Of a stretch of 36,600 bases of DNA, positions 8,578 to 16,265 are shown piece after piece; position 1 is the stretch's first letter; each line of letters begins with the position of its first letter. The stretch lies in the NCBI RefSeq assembly GCF_021531915.1, contig NZ_JAFBIV010000021.1, positions 1-36,600 of the forward strand, read 5' to 3'. Source of the DNA: Oscillibacter valericigenes (GTDB lineage Bacteria > Bacillota > Clostridia > Oscillospirales > Oscillospiraceae). A program made the position numbers and the translations under genes. Under the pieces are notes generated by a model. It did no database searches. It was not told the DNA's origin and saw nothing but the letters and a program-made list of their open reading frames with translations.

Positions 8578-9411
8578 TCAGGTATTTTCCCTTTTTTTCC
8601 TGAGAAGGACGCCCAAAAGTCCTCCCACCAGGGCGGCGATGGCCGCCACCCAGACCTGGAACAGGGCGCTGGAATTATACAAGAGGAACACGCAGGGCAG
8701 GGTCAGTACCCCGCAGAGGACCGGATAGACCAGCCACAGACGGCGGCATCGCTTTGTCAGAGACAGTCCACTGAAAAAGCAAAACAGTGGCAGAATGAGA
8801 AAGGGGTAGAAGATGCCGGTCAGCACCGGCACGTCCCGGGAGTCCACCAGCCGCAGCAGCCAGGGCAGCAGCAGTTCTACGCCAGCCGCAAGAAAAGCGT
8901 AAGGCAGGGCTTTCTGCCAAGCGGGCCGCTCCGGCTCCTCCGGCAGGCCCACGCCTTTGCGGATGGCCCGGACATCCTGCTGCCAGCCCACGTACCGCAC
9001 CGCCCACATCAGCAGATAGCACAGCAGAAGCAGTCCCAGCAGGCACAGCCAGGTCTCCCGGTAGGGGAACCACCGGCACTGCCAGCCCGCCAGGGAGAAC
9101 ACCGCCGCCGTCAGCAGAAAGTGAACGCCGGACCAGAGGGCCGTCCGCCGCTCCAGACGGAAGGGAAGCTCTGCCGTCTCAAGGACCGCCCCCAGCAGAC
9201 CGGACCAGAGGAACTGCACCAGAGCCGCCGTCACCGGATTGCCCCAGCGCTCCGCCATGGCGGCGGTGACCACCGAAACACCGCTCCCGGATGCCGGGAA
9301 GGCGAACAGTCCGCCCAGCAGGAATATCAGATATACCAGTGCCACCCCCCGGGGGAACCCCACAGCGGCCCGGCGGGCCAGCTCATGGATGATCTCTCTG
9401 CGCTCTGTCAC
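8578..9411 (-). CDS. DUF3021-type membrane protein with extra C-terminal membrane module
   Basis: The 277-residue, Leu-rich integral membrane protein has about eight predicted helices. The N-terminal half (about 10-140), including RRAAVGFPRGVALVYLIFLL and QFLWSGLLGAVLE, matches the four-helix DUF3021 pattern. DUF3021 proteins are the usual partners of single-domain LytTR regulators (LytTR regulatory systems), where they hold the regulator inactive. Residues ~165-277 form a second four-helix module ending GGLLGVLLRKKRENT that is not part of ordinary DUF3021 proteins (~130-150 residues). Its start codon overlaps the end of the LytTR gene by 4 bases, implying coupled translation. The sensed signal is unknown. 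Confidence 0.7.
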   Translation of the reverse strand: MTERREIIHELARRAAVGFPRGVALVYLIFLLGGLFAFPASGSGVSVVTAAMAERWGNPVTAALVQFLWSGLLGAVLETAELPFRLERRTALWSGVHFLLTAAVFSLAGWQCRWFPYRETWLCLLGLLLLCYLLMWAVRYVGWQQDVRAIRKGVGLPEEPERPAWQKALPYAFLAAGVELLLPWLLRLVDSRDVPVLTGIFYPFLILPLFCFFSGLSLTKRCRRLWLVYPVLCGVLTLPCVFLLYNSSALFQVWVAAIAALVGGLLGVLLRKKRENT

Positions 9412-9848
9412 AGTCCCAGCACCTCCTTCATCTTTTTCACATACCTGCGGGAGACGTAGACCGCCACGCTGCCGGACAGGGTCATGCGGATGGTGCCCGT
9501 CAGGCTCAGGTCCAGGGCCGTCACCTTTCGCAGATTCACGATCTCCGAGTGGGAGATGCGGACGAACCGGCGGCCCTCCAACTGCTGTTCCAGCTCATAG
9601 AGCCGCTCCCGGACGGTATAGACCGCCTCCGGCGTCTGGGCCCGAACGTCCTTGTCCTCGCCGTAAAAGCGAAGGACGGCATCCAAGTCCAGGGGGACGG
9701 CGGTGCCGTTGGGGCAAAATCCCAATAGGGGGGTGGCTCCGGCCGCCAGACGGTCCAGCAGGGCATCCACCTCCGGCGTCCGGGCCGGAGCGCGGACCGT
9801 TACCTCCGTTCCTGAAAGTGAGGGGTCGATATGCAGTTCGATCTTCAC
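9408..9848 (-). CDS. LytTR-family DNA-binding regulator
   Basis: The 146-residue protein has a short N-terminal part (about 1-45) and a LytTR DNA-binding domain (about 50-146) with LEGRRFVRISHSEIVNLRKV and VSRRYVKKMKEVLG, the conserved core of this family. There is no receiver domain, so it is a standalone LytTR regulator paired with the DUF3021 membrane protein downstream. The GTG at 9848 is preferred: GGAGGG lies 6 bases before it, whereas an ATG at 9854 directly touches the SD. Such systems often regulate themselves; the operon promoter is at 9880-9908. Confidence 0.85.
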   Translation of the reverse strand: MKIELHIDPSLSGTEVTVRAPARTPEVDALLDRLAAGATPLLGFCPNGTAVPLDLDAVLRFYGEDKDVRAQTPEAVYTVRERLYELEQQLEGRRFVRISHSEIVNLRKVTALDLSLTGTIRMTLSGSVAVYVSRRYVKKMKEVLGL

Positions 9849-9879
9849 GGGCATCCCTCCGCTCTCGTTTTCTGCGTTC

Positions 9880-9908
9880 AGTATAGCGGATGGGACCGCG
9901 TTCGTCCA
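9880..9908 (-). promoter_or_regulatory. Promoter of the LytTR operon
   Basis: On the minus strand TGGACG (9903-9908), 17 bases and TATACT (9880-9885) lie just upstream of the SD. The -35 box matches consensus at four of six positions. Confidence 0.5.
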
Positions 9909-9958
9909 GAGGATCAGGGTGAACGGTCAAATTCGCGGGACAAATGGCAAAATAACTG

Positions 9959-9986
9959 TTGACATCGGTAAGAAGTCTGATAAAAT
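9959..9986 (+). promoter_or_regulatory. Promoter of the pseudouridine operon
   Basis: TTGACA (9959-9964), 16 bases and TAAAAT (9981-9986) lie about 45 bases before the psuK start. It is divergent from the LytTR promoter. Confidence 0.75.
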
Positions 9987-10034
9987 AAGCATTGGATTAG
10001 AAAATTAACTTTTGCTTAGAACGGAGGCGGCGCC

Positions 10035-11123
10035 ATGACCCAACGGGAACGGCAGATCCTGAACTGGATCGAGGAGGACCCCATGATCTCCCAGCAGGAG
10101 CTGGCAGACAAGGCGGGCATTACCCGGTCCTCTGTGGCGGTGCACATCTCCAATCTGATGAAGAAGGGCTACATCACCGGCAAGGGCTACATCGTCCACA
10201 CCGCGCCCTACGTGACGGTGGTGGGCGGCGTGAATGTGGACATCGGCGGCCAGCCGTCCAATACGCTGATCCCCCAGGACTCCAACCCCGGCACCGTGGG
10301 CATGAGCCTGGGCGGTGTGGGACGGAACATTGCCCACAACATGAGCCTGATGGGGCTGGATGTGCGGCTGGTGACGGCCTTCGGCGACGATATGAACGCC
10401 CAGAAGATCGCGGCCAGCTGCGGCGAGCTGGGCATCGACATCTCCCAGTCTCCCATCATCCCCGGCGGGCGGACCAGCACGTACCTGTTCATCAATAACG
10501 AGAAGGGCGACATGGCCCTGGCCGTCAGCGACATGGACATCTACCGCCATCTGACGCCCCAGGCCCTTGCCCAGCGCCAGAAGCTGCTCTGCGGCAGCCA
10601 GGTGATGGTGATCGACACCAACATCCCGGCCGAGAGTATCGCGTGGCTGGCGGAGAACTGCCAGGTGCCCATCTTTGCGGACCCAGTATCCACTGCTAAG
10701 GCGGTCAAGCTGAAGCCGGTGCTGGGAAAGCTCCACACCCTGAAACCCAACCGCATCGAGGCGGAGCTGCTGTCCGGCGTGTCCATCACGGACGAGGAGA
10801 GCCTGCGCAAGGCCGCCGACGCGCTGCTTGATACCGGCCTCCACCGGGTGTTCATCTCTTTGGGCGGCGGCGGTGTGTTTGCCGCCGACCGGGCCGGAGG
10901 GCGGCTCCACCTGCCGGTGCTGCCTGCCGACATGGTGAACACCACCGGCTGCGGCGACGCCTTTATGGCGGCCATCACCTGGGCCTATCTCCAGGGCACG
11001 GACCTGGAGGGCACCGCCCGGGCGGGCCTTGCCGCCAGTGCCATCGCCATGGAGAGCAGCGAGACCATCAATCCCGCCATGAGCGCCGAGACTCTGCAGA
11101 AACGGGCTGCGGAGCACCGCTAA
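10035..11123 (+). CDS. psuK: HTH-fused PfkB-family kinase, probable pseudouridine kinase
   Basis: Predicted to phosphorylate pseudouridine to pseudouridine 5'-phosphate with ATP. The 362-residue protein starts with a winged-helix domain (about 1-55, MTQRERQILNWIEEDPMISQ) followed by a ribokinase-like fold. PfkB signature 1 is SLGGVGRNIAHN (about 91-102), and signature 2 is NTTGCGDAFMAAI (302-314) with catalytic Asp308. The N-terminal DNA-binding domain, found in a subgroup of PfkB kinases, suggests it may also regulate its operon. Specificity is taken from psuG two genes downstream. A SD (CGGAGG) lies 7 bases before the ATG. Confidence 0.85.
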   Translation: MTQRERQILNWIEEDPMISQQELADKAGITRSSVAVHISNLMKKGYITGKGYIVHTAPYVTVVGGVNVDIGGQPSNTLIPQDSNPGTVGMSLGGVGRNIAHNMSLMGLDVRLVTAFGDDMNAQKIAASCGELGIDISQSPIIPGGRTSTYLFINNEKGDMALAVSDMDIYRHLTPQALAQRQKLLCGSQVMVIDTNIPAESIAWLAENCQVPIFADPVSTAKAVKLKPVLGKLHTLKPNRIEAELLSGVSITDEESLRKAADALLDTGLHRVFISLGGGGVFAADRAGGRLHLPVLPADMVNTTGCGDAFMAAITWAYLQGTDLEGTARAGLAASAIAMESSETINPAMSAETLQKRAAEHR

Positions 11124-11151
11124 CTTGATTTTATTAGTAAGAAGGTATCCC

Positions 11152-11679
11152 ATGACATCTATTCCCTTTTGGCTGATCCAACTCATCGGTCTGGTGGGCT
11201 CCGTCATCGCCATCACATCCCTGCAAAGCGGCAGCAGGAAGAAAATACTGTCCCTGCAGGTGGTCTGCTGTGTGCTGTGGGTGACCCATTACGGTCTGCT
11301 GGGGGCCTGGACCGGAGCACTTATCAACTGCCTGGGGCTGGGTCGGGCCGTGGTCTGCGCCTGCAACGACCGCAAGTGGGCGAAAAGCCCCCTGTGGCTG
11401 GTGTTCTTCCTGGTGTGCTACGCCGTGTCCCCGCTGCTTACCTGGGACGGCCCCCACTGCCTGCTGCTGGGCGGCGCCATGATGCTGACCACCGTTGCCC
11501 TGTGGGTCCACGATATGCGGCTGACCCGGCTGCTGTTTTTACTGAACTCGCCGCTGGTGCTGCTGTATAACCTGATCGCCCAGTCCTACTCCTGCGCCGC
11601 CATCGAGGTGGTGGCCCTGACGTCCTTCGCCTTGGCTGTCTGGCGCTTTGACGTTCACAAACGACCCTGTAATACTTAA
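11152..11679 (+). CDS. YgjV-family (Imp-YgjV) membrane protein
   Basis: The 175-residue protein is almost wholly hydrophobic, with about six to seven membrane helices. The repeated pattern (IGLVGSVIAITSLQS, VLWVTHYGLLGAWTGALINC) resembles Imp-YgjV proteins, which are thought to be related to PQ-loop/SWEET-type carriers. The function of YgjV is not established. Its place between psuK and psuG suggests a role in uptake or export of pseudouridine or its breakdown products; this is inference. The ATG at 11152 is preferred over an in-frame TTG at 11125 because AAGAAGG lies just before it. The stop codon is 14 bases from the psuG ATG. Confidence 0.75.
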   Translation: MTSIPFWLIQLIGLVGSVIAITSLQSGSRKKILSLQVVCCVLWVTHYGLLGAWTGALINCLGLGRAVVCACNDRKWAKSPLWLVFFLVCYAVSPLLTWDGPHCLLLGGAMMLTTVALWVHDMRLTRLLFLLNSPLVLLYNLIAQSYSCAAIEVVALTSFALAVWRFDVHKRPCNT

Positions 11680-11693
11680 TGGAGGTATCACAT

Positions 11694-12617
11694 ATGAATC
11701 GCTATCTGGATATTGCCCCTGAGGTGCAGCAGGCCCTGGCCGAGGGCCGCCCCGTTGTCGCCCTGGAGTCTACCATCATCTCCCACGGCATGCCCTATCC
11801 CCAGAACGTGGAGACCGCGCTGAACGTGGAGCGTATCATCCGCGAAAACGGCGCTGTGCCCGCCACCATCGCCGTCATTAAGGGCCGCCTGAAGGCGGGC
11901 CTCTCTCCTGAGGAGATCGACTACCTGGGCAAGACCGGAACCGCCGTGGCCAAGGCCAGCCGCCGGGACCTGCCCGTGCTGGTGGCCCAGGGCCGGGACG
12001 GCGCCACCACCGTCACCACCACCATGATCATCGCCCACATGGCGGGCATCCAGGTCTTCGCCACCGGCGGCATCGGCGGCGTGCATCGCGGCGCCGAGAC
12101 TACCATGGACATCTCCGCCGACCTGGAGGAGCTGGCCCATACCCCCGTCATGGTGGTCTGCGCCGGCGCCAAGTCCATTCTGGACCTGGGCCTGACCCTG
12201 GAGTACCTGGAGACCCACGGCGTGCCCGTCATCGGCTACGGCACCGAGGAGCTGCCTGCCTTCTACACCCGGAAGTCCGGCTTCAAGGTGGACTACCGCA
12301 TCGACACCCCCGAAGACCTGGCCAAGGCGTTCTTTGTCAAGCAGGATATGGGCCTGGGCGGCGGTATGCTGGTGACCAACCCCATCCCCGAGGAGTTCTC
12401 CATGGACGCCGACGTCATCAACAAGGCCATCGATGAGGCCGTGGCCGAGGCCAACAAGCTGGGCATCCACGGCAAGGAGACCACGCCCTTCCTGCTGGCC
12501 AAGATCAAGGATCTGACCGGCGGCGACTCCCTGGCCTCCAATATCCAGCTGGTGTACAACAACGCCCGGCTGGCGGCCAAGACCGCCGGTGAGCTGTGCG
12601 AGCTTGCCAAGAACTGA
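11694..12617 (+). CDS. psuG: Pseudouridine-5'-phosphate glycosidase
   Basis: Cleaves pseudouridine 5'-phosphate to uracil and ribose 5-phosphate in the cytoplasm, completing the breakdown begun by PsuK. The 307-residue product is full length. It shows ALESTIISHGMPYP (catalytic Glu region), AVIKGRLKAGLS, the metal/phosphate-site stretch TGGIGGVHRGAETTMDISAD, and CAGAKSILD, which holds the Lys that forms the Schiff base in the E. coli enzyme. The ATG at 11694 is chosen because GGAGG lies 8 bases before it; the in-frame ATG at 11679 precedes that SD. It is the last gene of the psuK/ygjV/psuG operon and has a strong terminator. Confidence 0.97.
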   Translation: MNRYLDIAPEVQQALAEGRPVVALESTIISHGMPYPQNVETALNVERIIRENGAVPATIAVIKGRLKAGLSPEEIDYLGKTGTAVAKASRRDLPVLVAQGRDGATTVTTTMIIAHMAGIQVFATGGIGGVHRGAETTMDISADLEELAHTPVMVVCAGAKSILDLGLTLEYLETHGVPVIGYGTEELPAFYTRKSGFKVDYRIDTPEDLAKAFFVKQDMGLGGGMLVTNPIPEEFSMDADVINKAIDEAVAEANKLGIHGKETTPFLLAKIKDLTGGDSLASNIQLVYNNARLAAKTAGELCELAKN

Positions 12618-12633
12618 GAAGTTTGATAAAATG

Positions 12634-12671
12634 AACTGGACGGAAAGCGCTTTCCGTCCAGTTTGATTTTT
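12634..12671 (+). terminator. Terminator of the psu operon
   Basis: A long perfect palindrome (12634-12663, centre AGCGCT) is followed by TTGATTTTT. The SD of the next gene begins directly after, so that gene probably has weak or read-through transcription. Confidence 0.9.
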
Positions 12672-12683
12672 GGGAGGCTGCGA

Positions 12684-13043
12684 ATGAACAAAACGCTTTT
12701 TACGCCGGAGGGTACCACGGCCACGCTTTTCGCGGTGGTGGGGAATCCCTGGGCGCTGCTGGGCTGTTATTTGCTGGTGATGAATCTTGTCACCTTTTTC
12801 GTGTTTGGGTTCGATAAGTGGAAGGCAAAGTACAAGGAGAAGCATGAGACGGCCCGTCGGGTGCCGGAAAAAACGCTGTTTTTGCTGGCAGCCCTGGGCG
12901 GCAGTGTGGGAGCCCTGCTGGGCATGCGGGTGTGGCACCACAAGACGCTGCATAAGAGCTTCCGCTTCGGCATCCCGGCGATCCTGATTTTGCAGATCGT
13001 GATCCCGGCGGGGCTGTATCTCTATTGGAATGTGATCCGGTAA
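12684..13043 (+). CDS. DUF1294 membrane protein
   Basis: The 119-residue protein has three to four hydrophobic segments and the features of DUF1294 proteins: a first helix ending FFVFGFDKWKAKYK, then RRVPEKTLFLLAALGGSVGALLGMRVWHHKTLHKSFRFGIP. Arg/Glu in R-PE and the KT-H-F pattern are conserved in the family. The function is unknown. The ATG with GGGAGG 6 bases before it is used; an in-frame TTG at 12663 lies inside the terminator. It precedes the ZIP gene by 13 bases and is probably co-transcribed with it. Confidence 0.85.
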   Translation: MNKTLFTPEGTTATLFAVVGNPWALLGCYLLVMNLVTFFVFGFDKWKAKYKEKHETARRVPEKTLFLLAALGGSVGALLGMRVWHHKTLHKSFRFGIPAILILQIVIPAGLYLYWNVIR

Positions 13044-13056
13044 AAGGAGAGAGAAG

Positions 13057-13845
13057 ATGCTGCAACGAGAACTGCTTTACGCCGCCCTGGGGACGGGCTT
13101 TACCTGCCTTGCCACGGTGCTGGGCGCGGGCATGGTGTTCTTTTTCAAAAAAGAGATGTCCCACACCATGCAGAAGGTGTTTCTGGGCTTTGCCGCCGGG
13201 GTGATGATCGCGGCGTCGGTGTGGTCCCTGCTGATCCCCGCCATGGAGATGGCGGAGAGCCGGGGCCAGAGTGTGATCCTGCCGGTGGGCGGCGGCTTCG
13301 TGCTGGGCGGACTGTTCCTCATGGCCCTGGACCGGCTGCTGCCCCATCTCCACATCGGCAGTGACGAGGCGGAGGGCCTGCCGGCCCACTGGAAGCGGAC
13401 CACCATGATCGTGCTGGCGGTGACGCTGCACAACATCCCGGAGGGGATGGCGGTGGGCCTCAGCTTCTCCGTGGCGGCCCGGGAGGGCGGTGCCCTGGCG
13501 GGTGCTGTGGCGCTGGCCCTGGGCATGGGACTGCAGAACTTCCCGGAGGGGGCGGCGGTGTCCTTGCCCATGAAGTCCCAGGGAGTGTCCAGGAAAAAGG
13601 CATTCCTCTGCGGCGCGGCCAGCGGTATCGTGGAGCCAATCTTCGGCCTGCTGACAGTGCTGGTAGCTGGCAGCGTCGCGGGCATCATGCCCTGGGTGCT
13701 GTCCTTTGCCGCAGGCGCCATGATCTACGTGGTGGTGGAGGAGCTGATCCCGGAGGCTCAGTTGGGAGAGCACTCCCACGCGGGCACCGCCAGTGTGATG
13801 GCGGGCTTTCTGGTGATGATGCTGCTGGATGTGCTGTTGGGCTGA
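13057..13845 (+). CDS. ZIP-family divalent metal transporter
   Basis: Predicted to take up zinc or related divalent metals across the cytoplasmic membrane. The 262-residue protein has eight membrane helices. HNIPEG (125-130) in helix 4 and QNFPEG (160-165) in helix 5 are the paired metal-binding motifs of ZIP proteins, and the loop around PHLHIGSDEAEG carries more potential ligands. It is closest in layout to ZupT/GufA-type carriers. A good SD (AAAAGGAGAG) precedes the ATG. It follows the DUF1294 gene and ends just before a terminator. Metal specificity cannot be read from sequence. Confidence 0.9.
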   Translation: MLQRELLYAALGTGFTCLATVLGAGMVFFFKKEMSHTMQKVFLGFAAGVMIAASVWSLLIPAMEMAESRGQSVILPVGGGFVLGGLFLMALDRLLPHLHIGSDEAEGLPAHWKRTTMIVLAVTLHNIPEGMAVGLSFSVAAREGGALAGAVALALGMGLQNFPEGAAVSLPMKSQGVSRKKAFLCGAASGIVEPIFGLLTVLVAGSVAGIMPWVLSFAAGAMIYVVVEELIPEAQLGEHSHAGTASVMAGFLVMMLLDVLLG

Positions 13846-13851
13846 AGCAGG

Positions 13852-13883
13852 ACCGGTCCGGGCTTGCTCCCGCACCGGTTTTC
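13852..13883 (+). terminator. Terminator of the ZIP gene
   Basis: ACCGGT (13852-13857) and CGGG (13859-13862) pair with CCCG (13869-13872) and ACCGGT (13874-13879), leaving one C-C mismatch. TTTT follows. The hairpin overlaps the -35 box of the next promoter. Confidence 0.65.
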
Positions 13884-13892
13884 CTGTATAAT
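13864..13892 (+). promoter_or_regulatory. Promoter of cyuA
   Basis: TTGCTC (13864-13869), 17 bases and TATAAT (13887-13892) lie 28 bases before the start codon. The -35 box is poor but the -10 is perfect. The -35 box is inside the upstream terminator hairpin. Confidence 0.55.
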
Positions 13893-13920
13893 AAGAAAAA
13901 ACAAAGAGGAGGCGCAGGAA

Positions 13921-15198
13921 ATGGAACGGACGTCCCACTATGAAGATTACGTCAAGATCCTGGAAGAGGAACTGATCCCCGCCATGGGCTGCACGGAGCC
14001 CATCGCCATCGCCCTGGCCGCCGCCAAGGCCCGGGAGGCTCTGGGCACCGAACCGGAGCAGTGCCGGGTGGAGGTCAGCGGCAACATTATTAAGAACGTG
14101 AAGGCTGTCACGGTGCCCAACACCGGCGGCCTGAAGGGCATCGAGGCCTCCGCCGCGGCGGGCATGGCCGCCGGCCGTCCGGAACTGGGGCTGGAGGTGC
14201 TGTCTCAGGTCACACCGGAGGAGATCGAGGCCATGAAGGCCCTGATGGAGCGCTGCGCCATCCGGGTGGTGCCCGCCCTGGGAGACCGGGTGTTTTTCAT
14301 CAACGTGACAGTGATGGCCGGGGAGCATACCGCCTGCTGTGAGATCGTGGATTTCCACACCAACATCGTCCGCATCCAGCGGGATACGGAGGTGCTGTTC
14401 CAGGCGGAAGCCAGCGCCGGAGACGGCGAGGAGCAGACCGACCGCTCCGTCCTCAGCGTGGAGGAGATCGTGGCCTTTGCCGACTGTTTGGACACCGCCG
14501 ATGTGGCCGAGCTGCTGGACCGGCAGATCGCCTATAACACCGCCATCTCCGAGGCGGGCATGAAGGGTGGCTGGGGCGCCGAGGTGGGCCGCACCCTGCG
14601 GAGCCTCTACGGCGACGATGTGGCAGTCCGGGCCAAGGCGGCTGCCGCCGCGGGCTCCGACGCCCGTATGAGCGGATGCGAACTGCCGGTGGTGATCGTC
14701 TCCGGCAGCGGCAACCAGGGCATGACCACCTCCCTGCCGGTGATCGAATATGCACGGGACATGGGGGCCAGCCATGAGGAACTGCTGCGGGCGCTGACAG
14801 TGGCAAACCTGGTGACTATCCACCAGAAGACCGGCATCGGCCGTTTGTCCGCCTTCTGCGGGGCCGTCAGCGCCGGCTGCGGCGCGGCGGCGGGCATCGC
14901 CTATCTGAAGGGCGGCCGCTATCAGATCATTGCCCACACCATCGCCAACACCCTGGCCATCTGCTCCGGTATGATCTGCGACGGGGCCAAGCCCTCCTGC
15001 GCGGCCAAAATCGCCGCCGCGGTGGACGCAGGCCTCATGGGCTACCACATGTATGTCAACGGCGGCCATGAGTTTGTGGGCGGCGAGGGCATTATCAAGA
15101 AAGGCGTGGAGAACACCATCGACAACGTGGGCCGCCTGGCCCGGCTGGGCATGCGGGGCACCGACCAGGAGATCCTGGACATTATGGTGGGCCGGTAA
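13921..15198 (+). CDS. cyuA: L-cysteine desulfidase family protein (CyuA/YhaM, UPF0597)
   Basis: Family members use an Fe-S cluster to break L-cysteine to pyruvate, ammonia and sulfide; some act on serine. The 425-residue product is full length. AMGCTEPIAIALAAA carries Cys24, SAFCGAVSAGC carries Cys313 and Cys320, and ICSGMICDGAKPSC carries Cys348, Cys353 and Cys360, matching the family's cysteine pattern. SGNIIKNVKAVTVPNTGG and SGSGNQGMT are other conserved stretches. The ATG at 13921 follows GAGGAGG; an in-frame TTG at 13864 lies within the promoter. It is a single-gene unit with a strong terminator. No dedicated cysteine transporter is adjacent. Confidence 0.9.
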   Translation: MERTSHYEDYVKILEEELIPAMGCTEPIAIALAAAKAREALGTEPEQCRVEVSGNIIKNVKAVTVPNTGGLKGIEASAAAGMAAGRPELGLEVLSQVTPEEIEAMKALMERCAIRVVPALGDRVFFINVTVMAGEHTACCEIVDFHTNIVRIQRDTEVLFQAEASAGDGEEQTDRSVLSVEEIVAFADCLDTADVAELLDRQIAYNTAISEAGMKGGWGAEVGRTLRSLYGDDVAVRAKAAAAAGSDARMSGCELPVVIVSGSGNQGMTTSLPVIEYARDMGASHEELLRALTVANLVTIHQKTGIGRLSAFCGAVSAGCGAAAGIAYLKGGRYQIIAHTIANTLAICSGMICDGAKPSCAAKIAAAVDAGLMGYHMYVNGGHEFVGGEGIIKKGVENTIDNVGRLARLGMRGTDQEILDIMVGR

Positions 15199-15212
15199 AT
15201 CAAGAAACAGCA

Positions 15213-15247
15213 GATGCTCCGGGAGTTCGCTCCCGGAGCATCTTTTC
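15213..15247 (+). terminator. Terminator of cyuA
   Basis: A perfect 13-bp stem (15213-15225 with 15230-15242) with a TTCG tetraloop is followed by TTTT. Confidence 0.95.
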
Positions 15248-15343
15248 GGAAACGTTTCAGAGGGAGATACAGGGAAGAAACACCAGGAGATAGGAAACGC
15301 TATGTCGAAACAAACAAAAAAGTAAAAATAAAATGCAAAAATA

Positions 15344-15372
15344 TTGACAAAGTTTCATAGAAATGGTATTAA
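15344..15372 (+). promoter_or_regulatory. Promoter of the mgtC pair
   Basis: TTGACA (15344-15349), 17 bases and TATTAA (15367-15372) stand in an AT-rich stretch. About 150 bases of leader separate it from the first mgtC start codon. The region 15248-15343 holds nothing recognisable. Confidence 0.65.
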
Positions 15373-15417
15373 TATAGATTACATAAAGAATGTCTTGAAT
15401 TCGCAAACGTTTGAGAA

Positions 15418-15487
15418 CCTATATGATCTGACAGAGTGTGTGATATAGGGGAAGGAAGAAATGGCGGAAGGCCAGTTCTTCCTTTCC
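15418..15487 (+). promoter_or_regulatory. Structured leader of the mgtC pair
   Basis: Two overlapping hairpins can form. CCTATAT (15418-15424) pairs with ATATAGG (15443-15449). A second, 12-bp stem (15449-15460 with 15476-15487, one G-U) is topped by TGGC/GCCA (15462-15465 with 15471-15474). They share base 15449, so they may be alternatives. An ATG at 15461 lies at the top of the second stem and is unlikely to be used. It does not show the M-box riboswitch layout that I would expect. A regulatory role is inferred. Confidence 0.4.
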
Positions 15488-15526
15488 AATTTATATGGTC
15501 CTGTCGGAGAGGGGAGGAATACCTGC

Positions 15527-16249
15527 ATGGAGTGTCTGAATTTCCTGCGGGAACTGAATATCTGGTCGGTGATGCTGCGGCTGGTCATGGCCATGGCCTT
15601 CGGCGGCCTGATTGGCATGGAGCGCGGGAAGAAGCGCCGGGCCGCCGGCTTCCGTACATACATGCTGGTATGCCTCGGCGCGGCGCTGACCATGCTGCTG
15701 AGCCAGTATGAGTATGGGATGCTGACCGGCGCCTGGGCGGAGACCGCCGGGGAGGTGGGCATCCGCACGGATGTGTCCCGCTTCGGTGCCCAGGTCATCA
15801 ACGGCATCGGCTTCCTGGGCGCGGGCACCATCATCGTCACCGGCCGCCAGGAGGTGAAGGGCCTGACCACGGCGGCGGGCCTGTGGGCCTCCGCCTGCAT
15901 GGGTCTTGCCATCGGCGCGGGCTTCTATGAGTGTGTGGTGCTGGCATTCCTTCTGATCTTTCTGTCCATCCGGCTGCTGCCCTATCTGGAGAATTTCGTG
16001 GTGGAAAATGCCCGGAATATGAACATCTATGTGGAGTTCGAATCCCTGGATGACGTGGGTGATATTATCGGCCGCATCAAGGCTCAGGATGTCCAGATCT
16101 ATGAGGTGGACATTGACCATGGCCGTGAAGAGAAGCTGCGCAATCCCAGCGCGGTGTTCTCCATCCGGCTGAACCACAAGCAGGTGCACACCCAGGTGCT
16201 GGCGGCCATCTCCGAGCTGGAGACCGTCCGCACCATCGACGAGATCTGA
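15527..16249 (+). CDS. MgtC/SapB family membrane protein (first of a tandem pair)
   Basis: The 240-residue protein has about five N-terminal membrane helices (about 15-150) and a soluble C-terminal ACT-like domain (about 155-240). FGGLIGMERGKKRRAAGFRTYMLV, GFLGAGTIIV and KGLTTAAGLWASA are the conserved parts of MgtC/SapB. MgtC proteins are linked to growth at low magnesium and to virulence, though their molecular function is unsettled. The ATG at 15527 is chosen because GGGAGG lies 9 bases before it and the length then matches the paralogue downstream; the in-frame ATG at 15461 would add 22 residues and is hidden in a hairpin. It is 16 bases from the second copy. Confidence 0.88.
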   Translation: MECLNFLRELNIWSVMLRLVMAMAFGGLIGMERGKKRRAAGFRTYMLVCLGAALTMLLSQYEYGMLTGAWAETAGEVGIRTDVSRFGAQVINGIGFLGAGTIIVTGRQEVKGLTTAAGLWASACMGLAIGAGFYECVVLAFLLIFLSIRLLPYLENFVVENARNMNIYVEFESLDDVGDIIGRIKAQDVQIYEVDIDHGREEKLRNPSAVFSIRLNHKQVHTQVLAAISELETVRTIDEI

Positions 16250-16265
16250 GAGAGGAGGAACGGCC

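Noticed and set aside
12790..15069. Minus-strand ORF of 759 codons across the ZIP and cyuA genes
   Set aside because: It spans two well-supported genes and their terminator and promoter on the other strand; composition is that of a shadow frame.
15373..15526. M-box (magnesium) riboswitch upstream of mgtC
   Set aside because: The leader is short and lacks the multi-helix junction and conserved loops I would expect; only simple hairpins are supported.
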